From NCBI RefSeq assembly GCF_002953195.1, contig NZ_CP026377.1, forward strand, positions 1,984,001-2,048,000: 64,000 nucleotides of DNA, given 5' to 3'. Below, piece by piece: positions 1 to 7,575 of the stretch; position 1 is the first letter of the stretch; the number at the start of each line of letters is the position of its first letter. Source of the DNA: Mixta gaviniae. GTDB taxonomy: Bacteria > Pseudomonadota > Gammaproteobacteria > Enterobacterales > Enterobacteriaceae. The position numbers and the translations under genes are program-made. Under the pieces are notes generated by a model that searched no databases, was not told the origin of the DNA, and worked only from the letters and a program-made list of their open reading frames with translations.

Positions 1-2
1 AT

Positions 3-206
3 CATGATAAGAACCCCGGCGGGGATTTTGGAAAAGCGGATGCCAGAGCGAGTAAAGGCGGGGCAAATTATGATTTGAATACCTGGCACCATCATGAAAA
101 CGGCGTCACAATGATGGAAGTGCCAAAGGACATACACGAGCGGTTCAGGCACAGAGGTGGTGTGTCTGCCATTAAACGCAAACTCAATTGTAAAGCTCAG
201 GAGTAG
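3..206 (+). CDS. C-terminal end of a WHH-type nuclease toxin (Rhs/polymorphic toxin), 5'-partial
   Basis: The window opens inside an open frame that ends with TAG at 204-206. The 67 visible residues contain the stretch NTWHHHENGVTMMEVPKDIH followed by a GG-V-S motif. This is the signature of the WHH family of HNH/endonuclease VII-fold toxins found at the C-termini of Rhs, CDI and other polymorphic toxins, with the W-H-H triad supplying metal-binding/catalytic histidines. The next gene starts 4 bp downstream and is a SUKH-type immunity protein, the usual partner of WHH toxins. The rest of the protein lies upstream of the window, so whether this is a full Rhs protein or a displaced cassette cannot be told. 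Confidence 0.8.
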   Translation, partial: HDKNPGGDFGKADARASKGGANYDLNTWHHHENGVTMMEVPKDIHERFRHRGGVSAIKRKLNCKAQE

Positions 207-209
207 AAA

Positions 210-737
210 GTGGCTATTTTTACTGGTACGGGCATCGGTGAGACGCATATTGATAATCTCGCCAAGAAATTTTCAGTTACTTTCCCCGACGATTACTCTG
301 ATTTTCTCAAAACATATAACGGGTTCAGGGTTAAGTCACCAGACTACTGCAATATTCCTTTCAATAAGGTTGACAATGGATTTATATCGTTCGATGTTCT
401 GTTCGGTCATGGGGTGAGCAACAAGTATTTTGATATTTCCACCATGAATGACGAACTTCTTGATGAGCTATCATTCGTTGAACATGCTGTCATTATCGGT
501 GCAGACCCTGGTGGTAATTACTATGTTTTGATAACTGAAGGCGGACAGTCAGGTGTCTATTACTGGGACAGAACCTGTTTACATCTGGAAGATGTTAAAC
601 AGGATTATTCGATTGCAGATGAAGATGAAGAAGAGACCCAGCACCTCTACTTAGTTGCCAGCACTTTCCAGCAGTTCTTTGATATGTTGGCGGCACAGAC
701 AATCCAGCAAGGAATGAGCGTTTCTCAGGGGTTATAA
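210..737 (+). CDS. SMI1/KNR4 (SUKH) family immunity protein
   Basis: This 175-residue cytosolic protein looks like a SUKH-1 immunity protein. It has an N-terminal helix with the typical PDDYSDFLKTYNGF block (about residues 26-39), where family members carry the LP-x-D-Y-x-x-FL-x-x-NGG consensus. A later GADPGGNYYVL strand-turn (about 96-106) corresponds to the conserved GG-D-x-x-G/Y-x-V segment. It starts 4 bp after the stop of the WHH nuclease toxin fragment, with a GGAG-type ribosome site inside the toxin's last codons, so toxin and antidote are co-translated. It is expected to bind and neutralise the upstream nuclease in the producing cell. The pairing is inferred from adjacency and from the known WHH/SUKH association. 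Confidence 0.85.
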   Translation: MAIFTGTGIGETHIDNLAKKFSVTFPDDYSDFLKTYNGFRVKSPDYCNIPFNKVDNGFISFDVLFGHGVSNKYFDISTMNDELLDELSFVEHAVIIGADPGGNYYVLITEGGQSGVYYWDRTCLHLEDVKQDYSIADEDEEETQHLYLVASTFQQFFDMLAAQTIQQGMSVSQGL

Positions 738-745
738 CTACTCTG

Positions 746-784
746 TGCCAGCATCCTTGTCCCTTTGCTATAGAGATGCTGGCA
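746..784. repeat. 10-bp inverted repeat just downstream of the SUKH immunity gene
   Basis: TGCCAGCATC at 746-755 is the exact reverse complement of GATGCTGGCA at 775-784, with a 19-nt loop. No T-run follows on either strand, so it is not a classical intrinsic terminator. It could still act as a 3' stabilising hairpin for the toxin/immunity mRNA, or be the end of a decayed mobile element. Confidence 0.4.
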
Positions 785-1463
785 GTTACACAGATGGACT
801 ATAAGAAGAAGCGAGGCAGGAAAGGCATTAACAGGGAGTAGGTCAATTCCTTTTGCTGTGCTGGGTGGAAAATAGTGGCCTGAGTGCGCATGGGGTTCCA
901 CGGTAATTTTTACCCTACTGCTCATTTTGCTGGCTGCATGGCATCCTTAACGATGACGCGTTGAAAAGGGCATCTATCGAACTGTGTGTATCGCTTCACT
1001 CCCGCGTAACTGCACGTCACTAAAGCGCAGTTTGACGAACTGGCGGTCACTGTGACGGATTTTTGGAACGGGATCCCTGAACGTGTGACAGAAGAGGATG
1101 CTGTCGGTTCGCCCCCTTCCTGGTTTGCAAAACTTCTGCCCTGACAATCGTGGGCTTCCCCAGTTCGCCCGTTCTACCGGCGCAGGGGCGACCAACAGAC
1201 ATTCCTTTTCCATCTGTTGGAGGGCACAGGAGGCAGGTGTCACGACCCTCCATGAGAAAGGAACTACTGGAGAGTAAAGATGGAGTTGCTGGTCATTATC
1301 GCTGTTATAACCCTGAACTGGCACCTGATATCTTCCCATATATAGTTAGCAGCTCTGTGCCAGAACGGCAGTTTATTCTCCACTGGCAGCTCACTGAATG
1401 CCCACTTCCGGGTTCCATCTTATAGTTCTTCCTCTTGAGTAAGGTAATAGCACTTGATGTTAA
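785..1463. other. Gene-poor stretch with probable mobile-element debris
   Basis: No convincing complete gene is visible in about 680 bp. On the plus strand, roughly 1012-1143, a short open stretch reads as a plausible protein tail (FDELAVTVTDFWNGIPERV, ending in TGA). It resembles a transposase C-terminus but lacks a start and is closed by an upstream in-frame stop. A 21-codon hydrophobic frame beginning at the ATG near 1279 has a GGAG upstream but nothing else to support it. The stretch is best read as decayed DNA between Rhs modules. Confidence 0.4.
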
Positions 1464-2591
1464 TTATTCCATTGATTCAAGAACCCATTCATATTCAATG
1501 TCGTTCAAGTTACCAAATAAATTTTCCTTAAACTTCAGATTGTATGATGGTAAGTTTCCTTGGAATTTAAATTTATTGGGTTCAATAGCACACCAAAGTT
1601 TTACCAGACTTTTATCATTGGTACAAAGGTAAGTTTGTGTTTTATGGTCAAGCGCTATCGCCCACATTAGGTAATCTAATGCTCTAAAGTCAGACAAAGT
1701 GTTATATGCATCTTTAATTGTGTAGTTCTCAGGAGGCTTAGGTTTGAATATTTTCTTTGCAGGATTTTGCTTTGAACTACTTAATGCTGCGCTCAATGTT
1801 GCAATGAACAATATATCATTTCTTCTAATTTCATACGTTATTGCAAGGTTCTTTATCTGGGTTATTACAGATGATCTTTTTTTCTTGGATGTCTCTTTAT
1901 AAAGGATAGGTATGACTGATTTAATGAATAAGAGTTTTTTGCTATTGCTGCTGTACAATTGCGACAGCATCCCTGAAGTTGCACTTACTAATTCATCGCG
2001 AGTGAAAGGTATGGTCGCAGTTGGTAGTGCTTTATTAATTAACGAAGTTGCTTCTGTGTATTTATTGCCTAAGTCATTACTCGTTCTTTCAAGTGATTAA
2101 TTATTGCCTTCAAGCATAAATAAAGATGGGTTAATGATAAGGTTATTGGATGTGATTAAATCAAAAAAATCGCTTGAGGTATTATGTTTTAATTCTCCAT
2201 TAATGTATCTTGTGTTTAGTATGTTGAATATGTTTTTATCTAGAAGATAGTGTGCATTATTAGGTGTCATCCCTGCAGGAATCCATCCGCCTTCCGTTAT
2301 TGCTATTATTTTTAGTGACCAGTTAGTCTCTATCTCTAACTTTGAAATTGAGCCGTGAGAGTCTAAAATATTAGGGAAGTGGTCACTTGATGCTTTGTAA
2401 CTTTTAAATCTCAGAGGAATTATCTTTTCGCCGTTATCCTGTCCGTTGAATAATTCGGTTTCTTTGTATCCTGGTGGTGCAATGACTACATTTGTAAGCG
2501 TTATTTTTTCATTGCTCTCGTTTACTAGGGTAATTGTTTTATCGCCCTTATTTTTTGATATAGATAACTCACCTTCAAAATTGATGTCCAT
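1464..2591 (-). pseudogene. PIN-like domain protein interrupted by a single nonsense codon
   Basis: Reading the minus strand from the ATG at 2591 (GAGGAATTTT ribosome site) gives one continuous frame of about 375 codons, broken only by TAA at 2099-2097. The first part ends ...NPSLFMLEGNN; after the stop the same frame continues SLERTSNDLGNKYTEAT... for some 43 codons before the first ATG (1970), so two separate genes are unlikely. The carboxyl half carries YLMWAIALDHKTQTYLCTND, like the last acidic strand of PIN-type ribonuclease folds. The first half carries YLLDKNIFNIL, like the first acidic strand. Together they suggest a PIN-like nuclease of about 375 residues with an unrelated N-terminal domain. 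It may have belonged to a toxin cassette. Function is unproven and the family name is not recognised with certainty. Confidence 0.65.
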
Positions 2592-2771
2592 AAAATTCCT
2601 CAATAAGAGTTTTTCTATTATAACGATATCCTACATGTTTAATTTTTTACTGCCAATGTTCTAAACAGGTTGTGCACTTTTTCATTTTTTGACTAACCCT
2701 TCCACAGTGCAGAATTGTAGGTTTAAATCTTAAACCAATAAATATCTTTATTTATCAACAACTAAACACCA

Positions 2772-4583
2772 ATGCATCAACGTTTACGAAACATCAGCAC
2801 TGCTATCAGTGCTGCTTACCCATCCATCAAGCATTTCAGCCCAGTCCTGCATCATCACTTTCCGTTCATCAAGATAGGTTGCATGGTTGTATGTGCGGCG
2901 AACATTGAAGGTATTGCCCTGGGCACTGAATCCGATGACATCGCCTTTAGCCGCGATGCAGCGGGCCGCGTGGTAAGCGAGTCGGGTGTTAACGGCGAAC
3001 TCAGCTATGCATGGGATGCGCTGGGCAATCTGACAAATCTGACCCTGCCCGGCGGGCAGCAGCTCTCCTGGCTGCACTATGGCTCCGGCCACGTCAGCGC
3101 CATCCGCTTCGGGTCGCAGCTGGTCACTGAATTCACCCGCGACCGTCTGCACCGGGAAGTGCGCCGTACCCAGGGCGCGCGCGAACAGTCCCGCAGTTAC
3201 GACAGCCTCGGCAGGCGCACTGCGCAGCGCAGCGCACTTATCACGGAGGTGGCCCTGCCGGAGCAGGCGATACTGGAGCGCCTCTACCGTTACTCCGGAC
3301 GTGGCGAGCTGGCGGGCGTCAGCGACACCCTGCGCGGCGAGGTGAATTACGGCTACGACGCCGAGGGCCGCCTGCTGAAGCATTATGAATCCCGTCAGGG
3401 CAACAGCAGTGCGCTCTTTACCTATGATGCCGCCGATAACCTGGCCGCGAACGACGACCCGGTTACCGATAACCGCCTGCAGCACTGGCAGAATCTGTTT
3501 ATGCAGTACGATGCGTGGGGCAACCTGACGCGCAGGCGCAGCGGGCTGTATGAGCAGCACTATACCTATGATGCCGAAAACCGTCTTCTTTCTGCCCGCG
3601 GAACGGGGCCGCAGGGACGCTTTGAAGCGCACTACCATTATGACGCGCTCGGCAGGCGCATCCGCAAGACGGTCACTACCGGTCACGGCACCCATGAAAG
3701 CCGCTTCCTCTGGCAGGGTTACCGCCTGTTGCAGGAGCAGGATGAAGGCGGGCAGTGCAGCACGTATATTTACGACCCGAATGAGGCATGGAGCCCGCTG
3801 GCACGGATTGAGCATCTGCGGGAGGACAGGACCGGGAAGATATTCTGGTTCAGTACCGACCTGAACGGCGCGCCGCTGGAAGTGACCGATGTGGAGGGCA
3901 GACTCCGCTGGAGCGGCCAGTACGGCAGTTTCGGTGAGGTGCGCTACCAGACAGATGGCTTCACGCGGGTAGCTAAGAACATAGCCCTGGCGCACCAGCC
4001 CCTGCGTTATGCCGGGCAGTATGCAGACAGCGAAACAGGGCTGCACTACAACCTGTTCCGTTACTACGACCCACAGATCGGACGGTTCATCGTTCAGGAC
4101 CCGATTGGGTTAAGTGGTGGGTGGAACCTGTACCAGTATGCGCCGAACCCACTTGGGTGGGTTGATCCATGGGGGCTGGCAGGAGTAGATCTCTCTGGGA
4201 ATGATTTGAGTGGTCGTCCATTAAGCAGCCCGAATTACAGCGTCTGGTACCAAACTAATATCCCGGAAGATCTACATGATGCTTCTCGTCGTGTACATTT
4301 TCAAAATGCTAATGAACAACTTTATAATACTATTAAGGAACATCCTGAGCTGGGTAGCAAGTTGCCTCCTGAGGTAGTGTCGCATGTACAACCTGGTGCC
4401 AGGGGGGCATTTAAAGATACAAGTCCACCGAAACATACTTGGCATCATAATGCACAAGATCCAAGCAAAATTGAATTAGTTCCCAGGCCACAACATAAGG
4501 CTGGCGGGCCTGTGCAGCAGAGCCTGCACCCTAGTGGGCAAGGCGGTTTTAAAAAGCTTCAGTCTGGTACAAACTGTAGTTAA
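2772..4583 (+). CDS. Displaced Rhs core fragment with HNH/EndoVII-like C-terminal toxin domain
   Basis: The open frame is 603 codons, but the first 40-50 residues are antisense to an integrase remnant and are not Rhs. From about residue 52 it becomes typical Rhs/YD-repeat sequence (FSRDAAGRVVSE, YDALGRRIRK, YTYDAENRL), ending in the conserved core terminus DPIGLSGGWNLYQYAPNPL then GWVDPWGL at about residues 440-467. The variable C-terminus of about 135 residues carries TWHHN then LVPRPQH and a GG turn, a nuclease signature of the HNH/endonuclease VII superfamily. Intact Rhs proteins are about 1,400 residues, so roughly the N-terminal 900, including PAAR/trafficking regions, are missing. It is probably a silent orphan cassette that can recombine with an intact rhs gene. 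No convincing start codon belongs to it. Confidence 0.8.
   Translation: MHQRLRNISTAISAAYPSIKHFSPVLHHHFPFIKIGCMVVCAANIEGIALGTESDDIAFSRDAAGRVVSESGVNGELSYAWDALGNLTNLTLPGGQQLSWLHYGSGHVSAIRFGSQLVTEFTRDRLHREVRRTQGAREQSRSYDSLGRRTAQRSALITEVALPEQAILERLYRYSGRGELAGVSDTLRGEVNYGYDAEGRLLKHYESRQGNSSALFTYDAADNLAANDDPVTDNRLQHWQNLFMQYDAWGNLTRRRSGLYEQHYTYDAENRLLSARGTGPQGRFEAHYHYDALGRRIRKTVTTGHGTHESRFLWQGYRLLQEQDEGGQCSTYIYDPNEAWSPLARIEHLREDRTGKIFWFSTDLNGAPLEVTDVEGRLRWSGQYGSFGEVRYQTDGFTRVAKNIALAHQPLRYAGQYADSETGLHYNLFRYYDPQIGRFIVQDPIGLSGGWNLYQYAPNPLGWVDPWGLAGVDLSGNDLSGRPLSSPNYSVWYQTNIPEDLHDASRRVHFQNANEQLYNTIKEHPELGSKLPPEVVSHVQPGARGAFKDTSPPKHTWHHNAQDPSKIELVPRPQHKAGGPVQQSLHPSGQGGFKKLQSGTNCS
2784..2912 (-). pseudogene. 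C-terminal fragment of a P4-type tyrosine integrase
   Basis: The minus strand encodes RRTYNHATYLDERKVMMQDW followed by AEMLD and a short divergent tail ending at 2784. This is the typical extreme C-terminus of P4/CP4-type tyrosine recombinases (consensus like YNRAEYLEERRxMMQxWADYLD). Nothing further N-terminal of the integrase is found; the homology stops near 2890-2912, where plus-strand Rhs coding sequence begins. The N-terminal part of a similar integrase lies on the same strand at 5834-6055, so the two may be halves of one disrupted gene. Confidence 0.7.
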
Positions 4584-4597
4584 ATTCAGGAGGATAT

Positions 4598-4918
4598 ATG
4601 CCGTTAATCACGATTAGAAAGTTACTCACGAATCCGCAAGCAAATCCGGAAGGCTGGCTTTTCCTGCCACCTGATAGCGAAAACTGGTCGTTAGACACTG
4701 AAGGAGTTTTTTCTACAGATGGGAGTGATAACGAACCGGGTTCTGACAATCATCTTCCAGTACAAGCGAAGCAAGATGGTTGGCTTGAAACGTTGGACAA
4801 TGCCACTATTGAAGATATTGTTGATAGCGCCCAGGAACAGTTAGGTACTCCAAGCGAAGAGCAGCTTTTTCAAGCGTTCAAATATTACTTCGATAATGAT
4901 GCCTTCATAGAGTTTTGA
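4598..4918 (+). CDS. Candidate immunity protein for the displaced Rhs nuclease
   Basis: This is a small acidic cytosolic protein of 106 residues, starting 14 bp after the Rhs toxin stop with an AGGAGG ribosome site at about 4588-4593. The first half contains a GWLFLPPDSENW segment; the second half has a helical tail (IEDIVDSAQEQL, then LFQAFKYYFDNDAFIEF). No nuclease or membrane features are visible. Its position immediately 3' of a nuclease-tipped Rhs C-terminus is that of a cognate immunity gene, and its acidity fits a mimic binding a basic nuclease. The family is not recognised with certainty, so the role rests on context. Confidence 0.7.
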   Translation: MPLITIRKLLTNPQANPEGWLFLPPDSENWSLDTEGVFSTDGSDNEPGSDNHLPVQAKQDGWLETLDNATIEDIVDSAQEQLGTPSEEQLFQAFKYYFDNDAFIEF

Positions 4919-4997
4919 AGCTTTTCGATAATAAAGCTTAACGATACGATTGTTTTATCGGTTGCGCCTGTATGCCTGAACAAAGGTGCCACACATA

Positions 4998-5186
4998 TCA
5001 CTTCACTGTAACCACCGAAATGATCACCCAGGCGGACAGCCCTTGGTGATGAAATCTCAGCGTGTCCCTGCTGAACGCATGCTCCAGCTCTTCCCTGATG
5101 GGTTCGTGATCAGAATCCATCAGGATTTCGTCGGTCTGTTTTTCACCGTTGCTGCTGTACTCATAGGCTATTTTATATTTCGTCAT
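4998..5186 (-). CDS. Small hypothetical protein (62 residues)
   Basis: The first 45 residues (MTKYKIAYEYSSNGEKQTDE then a charged helix) look like genuine coding sequence for a small cytosolic protein. The last 15 (ending VIISVVTVK) look out of register, so the 3' end may be frameshifted. Its ATG overlaps an upstream TGA in ATGA fashion. The frame ending there reads YELREMHLRSGCDAK and follows the beta-glucosidase-like remnant with a one-base shift. This suggests it was translationally coupled to an older upstream gene. No known domain is recognised. Confidence 0.4.
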   Translation of the reverse strand: MTKYKIAYEYSSNGEKQTDEILMDSDHEPIREELEHAFSRDTLRFHHQGLSAWVIISVVTVK

Positions 5187-5205
5187 TTTGCATCACATCC
5201 TGACC

Positions 5206-5604
5206 TTAAATGCATTTCACGCAGTTCGTACATAGCATCGCTTCCGGGCGTGTGACGCACGGGTACCGATGGTCAGCCGGCTCGACAAAGAGCAGCGGCA
5301 CGTCTGCGCCCGCGCGATTTCCTGTATTTGTAACCCTGAATGATGCAGTAAGTGTTTTCCCGTCTGATGCTATCTGCAGATCCCTGTAACTGAAGGTTGT
5401 GAAACTCAGTCCGTGACTGAATGGAAACAAGGGCGGCTGCTGAGTACGGGCGTGCCAGCGGTAGCCAACGTCAAATCCTTCAACGTTGTAATACATATGA
5501 ATAATGCCGCCTTTGACGGGCGTACCCGGCGGGGGAGTTGTGCTGGCCGGATCGGTTTGTTCCGGGTGCGGCAACTGTTCCTCTGAGGCTGGAAAAGTGA
5601 CCAG
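5206..5604 (-). pseudogene. C-terminal fragment of a GH3 family beta-glucosidase
   Basis: The minus-strand frame from about 5604 reads LVTFPASEEQLPHPEQ, then YNVEGFDVGYRWHARTQQPP, LFPFSHGLSFTTFSY and DGKTLTASFRVTNTGNRAG. These are the hallmark segments of the end of the GH3 barrel/sandwich region and the C-terminal fibronectin-III-like domain of bacterial beta-glucosidases. Only about 130 of the usual 750-plus residues remain, there is no start codon, and the very end appears frameshifted after VTRPEAM. The upstream edge abuts an IS3-type transposase tail within a few bases, so the gene was probably cut by that element. Confidence 0.8.
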
Positions 5605-5607
5605 CTG

Positions 5608-5836
5608 AATCACCACGGATAATCCAGACACTTCCGGGCCGTTGATAATACTGGTTTTCATATTCTGTCGGTGACATCTGATTGCTCGACCCATGCCGAC
5701 GCTTACTGTTATAAAATATTTCGATATAATCAAAAATATCGCTGCGGGCTTCTTCCCGCGTTCCGTAGATCTTTTTCTTTATCTGTTCTCGTTTCAGTAA
5801 CTGGAAAAAGCTTTCTGCAACCGCGTTACCGCGACG
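5608..5836 (-). pseudogene. IS3-family transposase (OrfB) C-terminal remnant
   Basis: The frame encodes RGNAVAESFFQLLKREQIKK then DYIEIFYNSKRRHGSSNQMS and PTEYENQYYQ. This is the canonical tail of IS3-group DDE transposases (D-N-A/AES-FF-LK-E, the catalytic E region, and YN-RRH-L/S-SP-E-E). About 70 residues remain and the normal stop has gone. The right edge (about 5608) passes directly into beta-glucosidase coding sequence and the left edge (about 5836) into integrase coding sequence. The element is therefore a solo end that bridges two unrelated gene fragments. Confidence 0.8.
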
Positions 5837-6055
5837 GGTCTTTCTCGCTTGCTCGCATTTCTCGCGCGCTTCGGCGAGCTTTATCGCTGGATACCCACCC
5901 AACACAAACATGCTTGATTTTATGTTGAGTTTAAATCGATAGCGCCATGCCTTTTTGCCATTGGGTTTCACTTCGAGGTAGAGACCATTAAAGTCATTGA
6001 GTCGCTAGAGTTTTTCTTTCGGCCTGGCAATGCGGCATTGCGTATCGGTGAGCAT
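5834..6055 (-). pseudogene. N-terminal fragment of a P4-type tyrosine integrase
   Basis: Starting from an ATG at 6055 the minus strand encodes MLTDTQCRIARPKEKL, a TAG stop (6007-6005), then RLNDFNGLYLEVKPNGKKAW and FVLGGYPAIKLAEAREKCEQ. This is the DUF4102 arm-binding domain at the N-terminus of P4/CP4-type phage integrases. After about 73 codons it breaks into IS3 transposase sequence. The in-frame TAG (expected Tyr) is a second inactivating lesion. Such integrases normally mark one end of a genomic island. Confidence 0.8.
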
Positions 6056-6184
6056 AACGAGGCTTTGTTTAATTTTTATACCGTTATTGCACTCACTTAA
6101 AATGAAGATGGAAGAATGTTGTACTCATCCATGTGCTCATTTTTGACAGCGTTGTTACGAGATGAATTGAGACATTATGAAATG

Positions 6185-6210
6185 AAAAATCCACGCAAGT
6201 GCGTGGATTT
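6185..6210 (-). terminator. Intrinsic terminator of ychF
   Basis: On the minus strand, ATCCACGC and GCGTGGAT form an 8-bp stem around a 4-nt loop and are followed by TTTTTC. It lies 60-85 bp past the ychF stop codon. Confidence 0.75.
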
Positions 6211-6269
6211 AATGGTTTTCTTTTATTGTTATGAGATTTAATAAAACCTCATGAGACAACAAACCTTAT

Positions 6270-7361
6270 TTAGACGTTGAACAGGAAGTTCATCACATCG
6301 CCATCTTTAACGATGTACTCTTTCCCTTCAGAACGCATCTTGCCCGCTTCCTTCGCACCCTGTTCGCCTTTGTAAGCGATAAAGTCTTCAAATGCGATGG
6401 TCTGCGCGCGGATAAAGCCTTTCTCGAAATCGGTATGGATCTTACCGGCCGCCTGCGGCGCGGTGGCGCCTACCGGAATGGTCCAGGCGCGCACTTCTTT
6501 CACGCCCGCGGTGAAGTAGGTTTGCAGGTTCAACAGCGCATAGCCTGCGCGGATTACGCGGTTCAGGCCCGGCTCTTCCAGACCCAGTTCCGCCATAAAT
6601 TCGTCGCGCTCTTCATCTTCCAGCTCGGCGATATCTGACTCAACGGCGGCGCAAACCGGTACCACAACAGAACCTTCCTGCTCGGCGATGGCGCGAACCT
6701 GATCCAGGTAAGGGTTGTTCTCAAAGCCGTCTTCGTTAACGTTGGCGATATACATCGTCGGCTTCAGCGTCAGGAAGCTCAGGTAGCGAATCGCGGCTTT
6801 CTCTTCCGCGTCCAGCGGCAGGGCGCGCAGCATACCGGCGTTTTCCAGATGCGGCAGGCACTTCTCCAGCACCGCCTGCTCCAGCCTGGCGTCTTTATCG
6901 CCGCCTTTGGCTTTTTTCTGCACGCGCTGCAGCGCGCGTTCGCAGGTGTCGAGATCGGAGAGCGCCAGCTCGGTATTGATTACGTCAATATCTTCCGCCG
7001 GGTTTACTTTTCCGGAGACGTGAATGATATTGTCATTTTCAAAGCAACGCACCACATGGCCAATCGCTTCGGTTTCACGGATATTGGTCAGGAACTGGTT
7101 GCCCAGGCCTTCGCCTTTGGAGGCGCCTTTTACCAGACCGGCAATATCGACAAACTCCATTGTGGTCGGTATGACACGCTGTGGTTTGACGATTCCCGCC
7201 AGCTGGTCGAGACGTGAATCAGGCATTGGCACCACGCCGGTATTTGGCTCAATGGTACAGAACGGGAAGTTAGCTGCTTCGATGCCCGCTTTGGTTAACG
7301 CATTGAACAGAGTGGATTTCCCCACGTTAGGCAGGCCCACGATACCGCATTTGAATCCCAT
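6270..7361 (-). CDS. ychF: Redox/ribosome-associated ATPase YchF (Obg family)
   Basis: This 363-residue cytosolic P-loop protein of the Obg/YchF(Ola1) family matches the E. coli length. The G1 loop GLPNVGKST is at residues 8-16, the G3 motif DIAGL near 73, and the usual NKxD is replaced by NVNE (about 207-210). That replacement explains the family's ATP preference. A C-terminal TGS domain ends in [12 protein letters not shown]. It binds 70S ribosomes and is linked to oxidative-stress control of catalase. In E. coli it follows pth in one operon; here an oppositely oriented EAL gene separates them, so ychF must use its own promoter upstream of 7361. Confidence 0.97.
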   Translation of the reverse strand: MGFKCGIVGLPNVGKSTLFNALTKAGIEAANFPFCTIEPNTGVVPMPDSRLDQLAGIVKPQRVIPTTMEFVDIAGLVKGASKGEGLGNQFLTNIRETEAIGHVVRCFENDNIIHVSGKVNPAEDIDVINTELALSDLDTCERALQRVQKKAKGGDKDARLEQAVLEKCLPHLENAGMLRALPLDAEEKAAIRYLSFLTLKPTMYIANVNEDGFENNPYLDQVRAIAEQEGSVVVPVCAAVESDIAELEDEERDEFMAELGLEEPGLNRVIRAGYALLNLQTYFTAGVKEVRAWTIPVGATAPQAAGKIHTDFEKGFIRAQTIAFEDFIAYKGEQGAKEAGKMRSEGKEYIVKDGDVMNFLFNV

Positions 7362-7501
7362 GTTTGAATCACCTTAATTGCTGAGATAACCGGACAATAA
7401 CCGTTGCCGGTAATGACATGAAAAATTTGCCGCTAGTATACACGTAATTATGGCCCGAATGCGGCTGATTTCATTCTCCGGGCGCGGGAAAAGGCGTTTT
7501 A

Positions 7502-7521
7502 AATCTGCAATTCCGCAGATT
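7502..7521. promoter_or_regulatory. Palindrome in the ychF / EAL-gene intergenic region
   Basis: AATCTGCAATTCCGCAGATT is a perfect inverted repeat with 7-bp arms, lying 55-75 bp upstream of the EAL gene start and about 140 bp upstream of ychF. It is not followed by a T-run, so an operator is more likely than a terminator. No regulator is assigned. Confidence 0.3.
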
Positions 7522-7575
7522 GTTGTTGATACTATGGATGAGGCGTAACGTGAGCAGAGAGGCGCAACCGGTTTT

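Noticed and set aside
1279..1344. 21-codon hydrophobic peptide (MELLVIIAVITL...)
   Set aside because: It looks superficially like a type I toxin, but there is no antisense promoter or conserved leader, and one hydrophobic short frame is expected by chance.
2913..4046. Large minus-strand open frame opposite the Rhs core
   Set aside because: This part is the antisense of Rhs repeats. Only the stretch below about 2912 reads as real protein (integrase tail).
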